Assembly (NCBI GenBank): GCA_023515745.1 | Contig: JALECJ010000257.1 | Location: 1,552,687-1,616,686 of the forward strand | Source: Amoeboaphelidium protococcarum | Lineage: Eukaryota; Aphelidiomycota; Aphelidea | Length of the DNA: 64,000 nt | Reading direction: 5' to 3' | Shown: piece after piece, positions 38,181-48,900 of the stretch | Layout: each line of letters starts with the position of its first letter | How positions within the stretch are numbered: position 1 is the stretch's first letter | The notes under the pieces: model-generated | What the model saw: only the letters and a program-made list of their open reading frames with translations | What the model was told of the DNA's origin: nothing | The model's database searches: none | Program-made: the position numbers and the translations under genes

Positions 38181-38490
38181 TCTTTAATATATGATACTTG
38201 AATCAAGATATCTTTCACTTAATTTTGCATCTCAACTACTTTATAAAGATTTATCATTTTCATTTTATCAGCAATCTGGTATTGCTCTTCCCTATCCAGC
38301 CTTCAAGTGGAATAACGAAACGCGCACGCGAAATGGACAATTGGCTCTTTTCTGATCTCTCTCGCTCGATTTCAACTTCAAGAAACTTTTCTCGATCTGA
38401 ACAAGAAGAAGAAAAAAGCCTTGCTTGTACTGAACTTCATTATCTTTTCGCTTGCAGTGGAGGAGTGTCATCATCTACACTTTAGGGGAA
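38181..38490. promoter_or_regulatory. Intergenic, DPP5-like peptidase to HYOU1-like Hsp70
   Basis: 310 bp of AT-rich then mixed sequence with a GAACTTCATTATC patch and a short TTC/GAA-rich stretch (38380-38400) of the kind found in heat-shock elements; suggestive only. No gene seen. Confidence 0.35.
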
Positions 38491-41034
38491 ATGAAGTTTA
38501 TTATAATCGCTTCTATCGCCGCTGCATTAATTGGTACTTGTCAGGCTGCTGTTATGGGAATTGACTTTGGAACAGAGTGGATCAAGGTTGGCCTGGTGAA
38601 GCCTGGCATCCCAATGGACTTGGTGCTCACGAAGGATTCGAAGCGCAAGGCTGATGCGGTTGTGACAATCAGAGATGGAATTAGGTATTTTGGCAGCGAA
38701 GGTGTGAGCTAGGTAAGTTAAACTATTACAATGAGTTTTTAAGTAACATTGACCTCTTTTGATATGTAGGGAGTTAAAAGACCAAAGGAAGCTTATGGAA
38801 AGTTAAAGAATTTGGTTGGTCGCCTGTATAACGACTCTTTGGTTCAGTAATTTAGGGAGGGATGCGATAATGAGCTGGTTGAGGATTCTCTGCGCCATAC
38901 GTGTGCATTCAAGCATAAGGGTAGTGCTGCAGATGGCCAGTCGGATACCGAGTTTACTGTAGAAGAATTGATTGCAATGCAGCTTGCGTACACTCGCGAT
39001 CAGGTGGAGCAATTTGCAGAGGAAGTTGTCAGAGATGCAGTGCTCACTGTTCCCCCGTTCTGGACTCAACATGAGCGATAGGCTTTGATTGATGCAGCTG
39101 AACTGGCTGGTATCCGCGTTCTCAGTCTTATGAATGATGAGACAGCGGTTGCTTTGAACTACGCATCCACTAGGCAGTTTGATGACAAGCCTTAGTATCA
39201 TATATTTTATGATTTCGGAGCTGGTAGTACTGTTGCATCCTTGATTGAGTTTCGCACCATCCAGGAGAAGATTTCACCAAAGTCGCGTATGACCAAGAAT
39301 GTCACTTCCATCCAAGTGTTGGCCATGGGATATGATCGTACTTTGGGCGGTCATGAGTTTGATGCCAGATTGTAGCAGCTATTGGTGCGCAAGTTCAAAG
39401 AAGGTGTTGGTGCGAAATTGAAAGATGATATCACGAAAGATCACAGGGCAATGTCCAAGCTGTTGAGGGAGGCTAATCGTGTCAAGCACATTCTGAGTGC
39501 AAATACTGATGCCCAGGCGTCGGTGGAAGGTGTATTTCATGACATTGATTTCAAGACTACTGTTAAAAGGGCAGAATTTGAGAACTCTTGCCAAGACTTG
39601 TTGAAGAGAATTGGTAATCCGATTGATCAAGTCATTCAGTCTTCTAATCTCACTTTGAAAGATATCTAATCGTTCGTCCTAGTCGGCGGCGGTTAGCGTG
39701 TGCCTGCCGTCTAATAGGGATTGTAACGTCTTGTTGGAGCAGATAAAATAGCTAAACACGTCAATGCAGATGAGGCTGCCGTGCTTGGAGCAACGCTACG
39801 TGCCGCTTAAATTAGTCCTTAATTTAAAGTTCGAGAGTTTTCTATAAAGGATATCGCTGCTCATACTATTAAAATCAGTTATCAGCAACAATAGTAGTAG
39901 CCGGTAAGTACGGATTCTAGTGTTGCAGAATAAGGAAAGATTGTGTAGTAGAAATTGTTCAAAGCTGGGTCCTTGTTAGATAGTAGAAAGAGGATGGTAT
40001 TTAAAAGAGATTCTGATTTTGAGCTCTTGCTGTAATATGATACTGACTCAGAGAAAGACTAGTAGTTTGGATGTAAAGAAATTGCGTCTATTCAGATCAG
40101 TGGTATCAGTGAAGCTTTGACCAAATACAAGGATCAGATTGCGGAAGATGGCGATACAAAATCTAAAGTGGTGATTTATTTAAACGCCAACGACATGGTA
40201 TCGGTTGAAGATGCGTATTTAGAGATGCCGCTATCAAGTAGCGATGATGCTAAAAAGTAGCAAAAGGGCGTGGGTGATGCAATTCGCGATACTGTGATGT
40301 CTCTGTTTGGTGGCAAGTCTGATAGCGACGGCGATGGTGTCCCGTAAGATGGTACATCAGACAACTTGGACGAGTAGTCATCTGATGCATCTAAAGACAG
40401 CGAAGATTCATTGAAGAACACTAATGCTGGAAAGAATGACACTCTGAAGGGCAATTCAACTTTGGACAACAGTAGTAAGCTGGCTAATTTTTCATCCAGT
40501 CTAAATTCAACCGCACAAGATAATTCAGGTCCTTAAGTGAAGATTGTCAAACTTAATGTCACTACCAAAGCACTTGGATACATTCCTCTTGATGATCAGT
40601 AGAAAAAGCATATTATAGATAGTCTGGCTCAGTACAAGAAATTAGAGACACTAAGAGTAGAGCGTGAGGATGCAAGGAACAAGCTTGAATCTTTTGTGTA
40701 TTCGTTCATGGATTACTTGGACGTGGAGCATGTGCAGCAAATCACTTTGGATCACGAAAGAGATAATATCAGGTAAACTCTGTCTGAAGTATCCGAATGG
40801 CTTTATGATGAAGGCGATCTAATCACAACGAAGACCAAGGAATATGCTGAGCGATTTAATAAGCTAATGTCTATAAAGAGTCCACTTATGAAGAAGATTG
40901 CCGACATATTCAGGTAGCAGGAAGCGAGAGAAAGAAGATTGAATTAGCCTATCTTGACTGATGCTTGTCCAGCAATGGAGGTTTATGTTCGCGCCTTGGA
41001 TCTTAAGTGCTTTGAGAATGAAGTTGCCTCTTGA
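38491..41034 (+). CDS. ER Hsp70-related chaperone (HYOU1/GRP170/Lhs1)
   Basis: Large Hsp70-superfamily protein acting as nucleotide exchange factor for BiP and holdase in the ER lumen. 828 aa; signal peptide at residues ~1-19 ending in a QAA cleavage region. Exon 1 38491-38712, intron 38713-38769 (57 nt, GTAAGT...ATGTAG), exon 2 38770-41034. NBD features: IDFGTEWIKVGLVKPG, AVLTVPPFW, NDETAVALNYA, YDFGAGSTVASL, LGGHEFD, VLVGGGQRVPAVQ, NADEAAVLGA. The C-terminal half has an acidic, Ser/Asp-rich insertion (~590-660) and the alpha-helical lid, as in HYOU1. It ends NEVAS without a KDEL/HDEL-type signal. The intron is a multiple of three and lacks TGA, so an unspliced message would add 19 residues and stay in frame. 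Confidence 0.92.
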
Positions 41035-41241
41035 GCATTAAAATATAACTACGGTTACTTTATTAATTGAATCCAATGGGAAAAACGAACAGTCAGCCTC
41101 AAAAGGCTAAAGTAGCCCGGTCGGTAATCCTTTAGGATCATCATCAAAAGAGACAAGAAATTTCACATTGACCACCCCCTAATGGTTGACCACAGACTTT
41201 TAACAATGCAGAGCATTTGTACTGATATCTTAATCTCTAAT
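41035..41241. other. Short convergent intergenic region
   Basis: 207 bp between the convergent Hsp70 and TFB4 stops. No feature seen. Confidence 0.4.
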
Positions 41242-42234
41242 TCACCGATCAACTCGTCCGTAATGAGTACCGCACGTTTTGCATTTATTGCTTAAATCGC
41301 AATACACAGCCAGGCACACGGAGCACACGTATGCCACATCTACAATATCACCATGGCAGAAGCAAGTGGCCCTGAGATCGACTTTAGACGGGCAAGGCAC
41401 CACCACATGACTCGCACCTTCAGAAGTCACACTGGCATTTAAAGTATTGCCATAAGACAGTCCAGAATCAACTTTACCGGGAACTATGAAAGCACTTAAG
41501 AGCGCCGAGGTAAGCATCGCCTATTAATCCACATCTATATACACACCGCGCGTAATGTGAGCTACCTGCTGCATGAAAACAGAACTCTACTAAACCTTGT
41601 GATTAGCTACATTGTTCGAACTGCCCATTTTTGCACCATTGACAATACTCTATTCAGTAGTTTAAGCATTAAAGCGGCAAACGTTCACTCTAACACCCAT
41701 TCGCTGACATGTGAACACTGTGTTCATAAGCGGAATGTACTCAGACTTAATATCTGGGCTAGTGGAGAAGACGAAAATCTACTACTAACCACCAACATCA
41801 AGATCACTTTACATATTGTAATTTCTTACTTGACTATGCACAGGACCTCCATTCAATGCAAGTGACCGCCTATTAATGAAGCAAAGCGCACGACCGAGAG
41901 CTGATGATATTCCTCGTGTTTAAGCATAGGACTTCAGCGATAGTTCATATTGATGTAGAAATCTATTTTATATTTCTAGCAGATCCAGAGGCAAAATCAA
42001 CTATGACACGGCGGAACCGTTTAGATTAGTGGTCATAGTCTATTTCTAATATTACAGTGTGCCCAAGTCGTAACCGGTACCGAATAGAGAAGGGAATATA
42101 AACTCAACACGATTACCCATATGCATCATCTAATATGCTTTAAAATACGCGCATAGACTTTCTATACATGACTAGAATTAAGTTCCATCAATGAATGAGG
42201 GATTAATGTCAATAACTGCCACAAGAAGAGACAT
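41242..42234 (-). CDS. TFB4: TFIIH core subunit TFB4 / GTF2H3 (p34)
   Basis: VWA-fold subunit of the TFIIH core used in transcription and nucleotide excision repair; binds p44. 330 aa (human 308, yeast 338). The N-terminal vWA region starts LLVAVIDINPSF with FIFPS and later IFVFSTSPDIKSEYIPLMNTVF. The C-terminal zinc-binding part is diagnostic: KVDLRATCFCHGDIVDVAYV, CSVCLAVYC and CKTCGTHYG, matching the C4 module of p34. The preceding GVYIDVDQQAML region also fits the family. Under the standard code this would be about ten fragments; with UAA/UAG as Gln it is one frame from ATG 42234-42232 to TGA 41244-41242. No intron. Confidence 0.92.
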
Positions 42235-42677
42235 GTAAAATCAGTTTACTACTAAAAGTTGTTCTTGTAATGTAAACTCAATCTCTCTGCAAAAGGAAAG
42301 TCGCGTGGCAATATGTTCAGGCTCGCGCTTAGAAAGACGACCGCTGCTCTTGGATATTGGGCGCAACCGGCACCGTACGCCCCATCCTGGAGCCTTCCCT
42401 TACCTCGTAGGCTCACCCCAACTAGCTGATCGCTAGACAAAGCCTACAGTGACCAAGCCGAATCCGGAGGCCTTGGATGCAGTCTTTAAGGGTGAGCACT
42501 AAGCATCTGGTATGCCACTACGAGTAGGCGCTTATCTGCACGAGTAACCGGTGCAGAGAGCTAAAGGCTAGAGCCACCGGTAAAGGTGTCTCCGACGAGT
42601 TCCCAATCGTCTACGGGGAAGCGAACAGTAGTACCTGCCGACCGATTAATCGATTAGGGGTACCTACCTCCCCGGTT
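42235..42677. other. GC-rich structured segment, candidate non-coding RNA
   Basis: From about 42300 to 42670 the composition is clearly more GC-rich than the neighbourhood. Several inverted repeats are visible by eye: CTGCAC...GTGCAG around 42536-42556, GAGCCT...AGGCTC around 42390-42414, CACCGG...GGTG near 42574, and GGGGTACCTACCTCCCC near 42656-42672. Densely packed short stems fit a structured RNA of 300-400 nt or a decayed mobile-element end. I could not match it to RNase P, MRP, SRP, telomerase or tRNA consensus. On the minus strand one 14-nt piece (about 42424-42437) resembles a bacterial-type SSU rRNA helix, which may be coincidence. Confidence 0.3.
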
Positions 42678-43211
42678 ATGGACAATTTAATATATTATAA
42701 CATGAGTATCATTCAGAGTAGAGATGCAGCGCAATTATCAGATGTGGGGAGGCCAACAGCCGTGGATTGGATCAGAGTGCTTGCTCACTTAACTCGCATT
42801 TTGCAGTCATCATTTCAAGGAGCCCAGAGAGCAATTGTACCAATAATACACCATCTCAGAGCGCCGCATATCGTGCTATAAAGGACTCATAAAGGATACG
42901 CCAGAATACTGAGGAGTTTAAAAGTGACTGCTACAGTTATGGATAATATGAATTATGGTGAGATAGGAAAAAGTATTGTACTTATACAAATTTGCAGCAG
43001 GCATGTCATCATCAGACGCCAATTCATAACTAAGCTCTTTATTTCATATAAAGAGATTCCAGTTAATGCTTGTAGAGCTAGGCTCCATAGGGAGATCCAA
43101 AAGAGGTGTATTACCAGTAAAGCTCATTATATCACAACGCTATTCACAATCAAGAATAGAAGATTAACGCGGCATACCAGCCTTTTATGCACAACAACAG
43201 CTCACACTTGA
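42678..43211 (+). CDS. Unassigned 177-codon ORF
   Basis: Open from ATG 42678 to TGA 43209-43211 with UAA as Gln. The product is Ile/Arg/His-rich with no recognisable domain, signal peptide or repeat. A TGA-free run this long is expected in a modest share of random frames, so the call is weak. It begins immediately at the end of the GC-rich structured segment, which could be coincidence or could mean both belong to one decayed element. Confidence 0.25.
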
Positions 43212-43418
43212 GTCACTGATCTCACACCTGTGACATGCTCAGCAACACAACAGAGAGCGAGCGAGAGAGAGAGAATAGAATACAAATCCATACCACTTTT
43301 GCATCATCGCATCGCATCTAATCAATTTGCACCGTCACGGTGACACGTAATCCCTACGACTTATGACTGTCCCCAATGAACTTCCAGGAGTCTTTTACTT
43401 TTAAAGTGGTCATTCACA

Positions 43419-44004
43419 ATGCCGCCCAAACGACAAAGACAAATTAACGTTGGAAAGGCAAAAAGCATTCCAAAGGCATCTGAAGCTTTGGTGAGGAAGG
43501 TCAAAGCTTGCTTCGACAGCTAGGATATTGATCCGGGGCTTTATGATGCCTAGAAAATTGCAGATATCATCAGTGGGTCCTTTACTGACGCTACCGCGGA
43601 AAGTGAGACTGCTGTGTTCAATCGTATGGCAGAATATTAATTGTTTGAAAGTGCTCAAGTCAATCGCTAGCATTTAAACCTGAACCTGAACCTGGAACAA
43701 AGAGCCGAAGAAGAACCAGTCAGGAGTCTTAAAGAATAAAGCAATAACGTAAGAAATGAAATAATAATATGATATTAATAAATTTTATTTGCAGCTATTC
43801 CACAAGACTGACTGTCCGTCTGATTACTATGAAATTTTCTTTCAACTGACTGGCTTTTTAACGTTAATTTGGCATAAGCGACCTTGTCAGATCTTTATGA
43901 ACATTCGAATAGGTAGGTGTATCTCGAGTTACGTTATAACGTAGAAAGATCAGGGGTCAGTCGTTGTTTCGTTATATGGGAAGGCAGTGACTTGTTAATA
44001 ATGA
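43419..44004 (+). CDS. Hypothetical small protein, two-exon model
   Basis: Exon 1 43419-43748 (110 codons) starts MPPKRQRQ, basic, then a helical mixed-charge region, NVGKAKSIPKASEALVRKV and a short LNLNLNL repeat near the end. A 46-nt GT-AG candidate intron at 43749-43794 (GTAAGA...TTGCAG) contains a TGA; removing it keeps the frame and extends it 69 codons to TGA 44002-44004. Both exons are free of TGA and exon lengths are multiples of three. No family recognised. Unspliced, the product would end at 43769. AGAGAGAG microsatellite at about 43250-43280 lies upstream. Confidence 0.35.
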
Positions 44005-44138
44005 GGTGTCGATCGCGATCGAAAATGGGGCGAATAGTCACTGCATAAGCTGTTCAGTAGTGATGATTAGAGCGAAGTTGTATTCAGTGATGCAAAGCTT
44101 TAAGAATGAAAGTTTTCCAAGTCGAGGTGGGTATGGAA

Positions 44139-44535
44139 TCAGCAGATAGCGTCCTAGTCTCTAATGTCGTCAAGTGAAAGCTGATTGATTTTGGAACAAT
44201 TAAACAGCTTTAGCAGCACTCTGTCAAGATTGACGGCGCCAACTGACATGTACTGTGAACTGTGTACACTCTTAGCACCAGATTGAAAGTAAAAGCAGTG
44301 TATGTCGGGAATAGGCATCGCGCGGCGATTAGGACCAACCGTCCTCATGTTGAACAAGCGACGCGGTATGTTAACAAACGCGTCCTCATCAGACTATCCT
44401 GTACAGTTGTAAAGTTTTAAAGAGAGAATCTTCAAAAGCAGAGTACAGATGACTAAGAGGACAAGATGTCCGTAAGTTGATCAACTCGCGCTCAACTTGC
44501 GGACCACTTGTCGTAACTCTATTCAGCTTCGCCAT
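44139..44535 (-). other. Unassigned minus-strand ORF pair next to the retrotransposon
   Basis: Two overlapping frames look protein-like but do not join: 44535-44389 (starts MAKLNRVTTSGPQVEREL) and about 44474-44139 (contains FVNIPRRLFNMRTVGPNRR and MSVGAVNLDRVLLKLF). They could be two exons with an unusual intron or a decayed gene whose 5' side was displaced by the retrotransposon inserted at 44683. No family recognised. Confidence 0.2.
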
Positions 44536-44682
44536 CTGCAGAAGATAGAGGGAATACTTGGGAACAAGTAGATGAGTAACCACAAAAGCGCAACTTTGAG
44601 TAGATGCAAAAATTGTAATTAACTGTTGAGCAACATTGTAAAATAGCAATTGCGTACTTGAATAGCATGAGATTTTCAATTC

Positions 44683-44949
44683 TGTTAACGTAACACCTGG
44701 TCATGAGGCTGATACCACATCTCGGTGCTGAGTGGCGTACTGATCTTCCCACGCCTCATGTCGCTACCGATGTTTCCCACGCCTTGAGTTATATATGCGG
44801 ATGTCTGAGTACATCCTTCTTTTTATGATCATCGTGTTAATATAGTTTTTACTTATTTGCACGTTATACTATTTCATCTTGTGTCTGTCCCTCGAACCTG
44901 CTCTGGTGGTTTTCCTATTGTATCTACATATACTTGCTGTAGATTAACA
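44683..44949 (+). repeat. 5' LTR
   Basis: 267 bp, TG...CA termini with a 6-bp inverted terminal repeat TGTTAA/TTAACA. Contains TTATATATGC (about 44790), a TATA candidate for the element promoter. No difference seen from the 3' LTR. Confidence 0.95.
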
Positions 44950-44961
44950 CTTCTCACGATA

Positions 44962-45867
44962 ATGACCGATCCAAGATCCCAAACTCCAGATGGAGTGAAC
45001 GCGGAGATGCTAAGTGTCTTGCACTAATTACAGGCGGAAAATTAAAGTTTGCGTAACACCTTAGTTGCCGGTTCTCGTCCAGAAGTTCCGAAGCTGAAGC
45101 TGGTAATGCCTGACAAATATGCTGGGAATAGGGATTTATACCGTGGATTTGTGAACTAGCTGTCTGTCTTATTTGAGTTACAATCCTAGATGTACTCTAA
45201 TGATAGAGTGAAGATTCTTACTGTTGTGTCCCTGCTGTCTGACAAGGCCTTGAAGTGGGCGAATCCTATGCTGGAGAAGCCAGATCGTTTTCCCGTACAA
45301 TTGAGTTCATACGAAGAATTTATGAAGGCCTTTGCTTCCGCCTTTGCTCCGGTGGATATCATTGCTACCGCTGGTGACCGTATTAAGAAGCTACGTCAGT
45401 CAAAAATGTCAGCTTCCTCTTACGCTGCTGAATTCCTTGCTCTTTCTGCAGATTTGGAATGGAACGATGCAGCGCTTATGTTCTAGTTTAGAGATGGTCT
45501 TAATAATGAGGTGAAGAACATGTTGCTGGGCTTCCCGGAACCAGACTCTCTGTCCGAATTGATGGACTTGTCTATTAAGAGTGATTAAAGACTTTACTTG
45601 AGCCGTTCATATCATGGAGCTCCTCGTCAGCCATATCCTCCTGCTGCTGTTCCTTCTGCGGTGCCTGTTGTCGGTGGGAGCAACCCGGACGCAATGGAAA
45701 TTGGCTAAGTCCGCAGAGAGCGCTTGAGTCCAGAAGAAAGAGCTCGTAGATTGGCGAATAATCTTTGTATAGTGTGCGGTGAATCTGGTCATTGGCGCAT
45801 GGATTGTCCTATTGCAACTAAAAATCGCTCTCGCGACTCTGCTTCAGCGTAAGGTAAATAAGAATGA
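44962..45867 (+). CDS. gag: Retrotransposon Gag
   Basis: 301-aa capsid-nucleocapsid protein. Residues ~40-190 form the Ty3-type capsid ([39 protein letters not shown]). A single CCHC knuckle, [14 protein letters not shown], lies near the C-terminus at ~270-283. The frame closes at TGA 45865-45867 inside a GT-AG intron-like segment (45854-45931); that TGA is the only terminator between Gag and Pol. TAA/TAG codons encode Gln within the capsid region. Start is the first ATG after the LTR. Confidence 0.9.
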
Positions 45868-45931
45868 CGTTTGGTTAAGTAATCTTTATTATCTCTGAAT
45901 TCTACTTCTACTTCGAAATTTCTTGTTTCAG
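45854..45931 (+). other. Candidate 78-nt intron holding the sole Gag stop codon
   Basis: Begins AG|GTAAAT and ends TTTCTTGTTTCAG|T, with CTGAAT as possible branch site 40 nt before the 3' end. Length is 26 x 3, so removal keeps gag and pol in frame and deletes the TGA at 45865. Retention yields Gag; splicing would yield Gag-Pol. The alternative is UGA readthrough without splicing. Other introns in the window have the same size and a pyrimidine-rich 3' end, but most start GTAAG or GTATG. Confidence 0.55.
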
Positions 45932-48900
45932 TACTAGTGTGTATCGGAAGTCAAAGCACCACACTGGAGGCTTTGCTCGATAGTGGAGCTGATGCTTGCT
46001 TTATAGACAAGGAGATGGCCGAGCGACTTAAAATTCCTCTCATTCCACTGAAGTAGTAGATCTTAGTGAAATACGCTGATGGTCTTGACTCTCATGCTAA
46101 TGTCATTAGATTGCAAACTGTTCCGATTTAGTTATAGATTGGAAAGCATATTGAAACTATTCAGTTCCTAGTTACGCCACTATCGTAGCAGGTTATCATA
46201 GGCTATTCCTGGCTGAAACTGCATAATCCGTCAGTTGACTGGCAAGAACAGTCGATCCATTTTTCATCTGAATACTGCACCATCAATTGCGTTCCGCATC
46301 CTTACACCTTTCAGTCCTCCACCAACTCCCCTTCCTGTGATAATTAAGAAGTGAATACTAGTAATGAATCTATTCCTGTCCATGAGAATGCCTTGTCCTA
46401 GCCTAGTTCAATCTGTGTTGAAATTCCAGCTACGCTTCCCGATATTGCTGTGGTAAAATCTTCGCCAGTTGAGTTTTCTGATAATATGGATCTCTCACGC
46501 TTGGCAAGTATTGCTAAAGATAAGAGTGCTCAGGCTTTGAGCTCCGCAAACTAAAGTATTTAGTCAGTTACTGTAATAAATGACCTGTACTCGTAAATCC
46601 GTGATATGTCTGAAGTCCCGCCAAAGTAACCATCAACACCTGTAGAAATTCCTGACCAGCTTTCTGAGTTTGCGGAAGTCTTTGATGAAAAGCTCGCCAA
46701 TAAGCTACCTCCTCATCGACCTTATGATTGCACTATTGACCTCAAGATGGATTCGCATCCCTTTTTTGGTAAAGTCTACTCACTGACGAAGGAAGAGGAT
46801 GCTGCTCTGAAGGAGTGGTTGCAAATTCATCTCGACAAAGGATTCATAAGACCAAGTAAATCAGCTCATGGAGCACCGTGTTTTTACGTGAAGAAGCCTG
46901 CTTGGACCAAGGATGATAAATTGCGCTTATGCATGGATTACAGAGCCTTAAACAAAGACACCATCAAGAATAGAAATCCTCTTCCATTAATTGCAGAAGT
47001 TTTTCGCCTTATGTAAAAGGCCAAGTGGTTCACTACATTGGATTTAATCGGTGCTTATTACTTGCTCAGGATGATGGCCGGCCATGAACATAAGACAGCT
47101 TTTCGCACAAAGTATGGTTCATATGAGTTTTTGGTGATGCCTTTCGGCTTGGCTAATGCTCCCGCGTAATTCTAAACTTTCATGAATGAGCTGTTTAAAG
47201 AGCAGATTGGTAATTTTGTTGTTGTATTCATTGATGATATTGTTATTTTCTCAGACAATGAGGAAGATCACTGGAAGCATGTCAAGGAAGTCCTCAAAAT
47301 TCTTAAGGAAAATTAGTTGTATTGTAATATCTCTAAATGCTAGTTTGCACAGAAAAAGCTGAAGTATCTTGGCTACATACTTTCTGAAGATGGAATCTCT
47401 ATGGACCCACGAAAGGTGGAAGCTGTGTTGAATTGGCCTGTTCCTAAGAATGTTAATGATGTGCAAAAGCTATATGGATTCCTCAACTTTTACCGTCGAC
47501 TTATCTACCAGTTTGCAGAGTTGACATCTCCATTTACTAAGTTGTTGAAGAATGACGTACAATTCGATTGGGGCCCAGAGCAGTAACAAGCGTTTTAGCG
47601 TGTGAAAGATGTATTCTCTAATCCTAAGTTTTTAGCTCATCCAGATGAATCTAAGCCATTTATAGTTGAGACTGATTCCTCAGATTATGCTATTGCAGGA
47701 GTACTCTCGTAGTATGATGAAAAGAATGAACTTCGACCAGTGGCTTTCTACTCCCGTCAAATGATTCCCGCCGAGAGAAATTACGAAATTTATGACAAGG
47801 AGTTACTGGATATTCACGAATGCTTTAAGGAATGGCGACATTTTTTGCAAGGTGCTGATCATCAAGTCACTGTTCTCACTGATCACAAAAATCTGCAATA
47901 CTTCATGACGACTAAGCAGTTAACGCGTAGGCAAGCACGTTGGGCCATATTCTTTTCGGAGTTTGATTTTGTGCTTACGCATCGTCCTGGTAGTTTAAAT
48001 GGAAAAGCCGACTTACTTTCAAGAAGATCTGACTACTTCATCCAAGAGGACAAAGCGAATTTCCTGAGATTACTGGATCCATCGAAGGTGGTGCATTCTA
48101 ATTCTCTGTGTGTATTTTCTTCTGATGTTCAGGCTAATGAACTGGAGAGTAATGATCTGGAGTGGCCAGAATATGTTTTGCGTTGGCTATAGACTGGGAA
48201 CTGGTATGAAGAAATGACTTAAGCACAACTGACTTAATGTCAATCTGAAAGTGGAAATTTCTCGATTGATGATGATGGCAACCTTGTTCGCGTATTAAAT
48301 GATGGTAAGTCGAAGCGCCGGTATTTGAAATCCTCTGAACGATGCGACTAACTAGTAAGACTTCATGATAGTCTGGGACATCTAAAGTTCGACTCTGTTA
48401 TAGATCTTATTGAACTTCGATACTGGTGGCCAACCTTGCGTCAAGATGTCAAAGAACACATAGCACGGTGCTAATTTTGTTAACTCGCTAAGTCCAAGAG
48501 TAAAAATGGAATTGATACTCCTGTCCGGCCTATTCCGCCCGCTGCACTGCCTTTTGAACGTTGGGGAATTGATTTTGTGTAGGACCTAGCGCTTACAAAG
48601 TCTGGAAACAGACACATTGTCACTGCAATAGATTATGCCACTAGATGGGTTGTGGCTAAAGCAGTTCCTAATCGAGATGCTGCTACAGTGGCTAATTTCA
48701 TCTATGAAGAGATTGTTACCAATTATGGTTCTCCTATAGAAATATTGTCGGATCGCGCTAAGTCTTTTTTGGATGAAGGTGTCTAATATTATAAGCAGAA
48801 GTGGAATATCAAACATGTATTAAGCTCGCCTTATCACCCCTAAACCAATGGAATGGTGGAACGTATGCATGCAATGCTTAATCATTCAATAACTACTCTG

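Noticed and set aside
41557..41865. 102-codon plus-strand ORF
   Set aside because: Lies entirely antisense to the well-supported TFB4 gene; it is a shadow frame.
42400..42440. Mitochondrial or bacterial SSU rRNA fragment on the minus strand
   Set aside because: Only about 14 nt resemble the GATTAGCTAGTTGG helix; sequence on both sides does not follow SSU rRNA. Left as one option for the structured segment.
45865..45867. UGA as selenocysteine or tryptophan codon in gag-pol
   Set aside because: No SECIS-like element seen, no catalytic residue expected there, and UGA terminates every other gene in the window. Splicing or readthrough explains it better.
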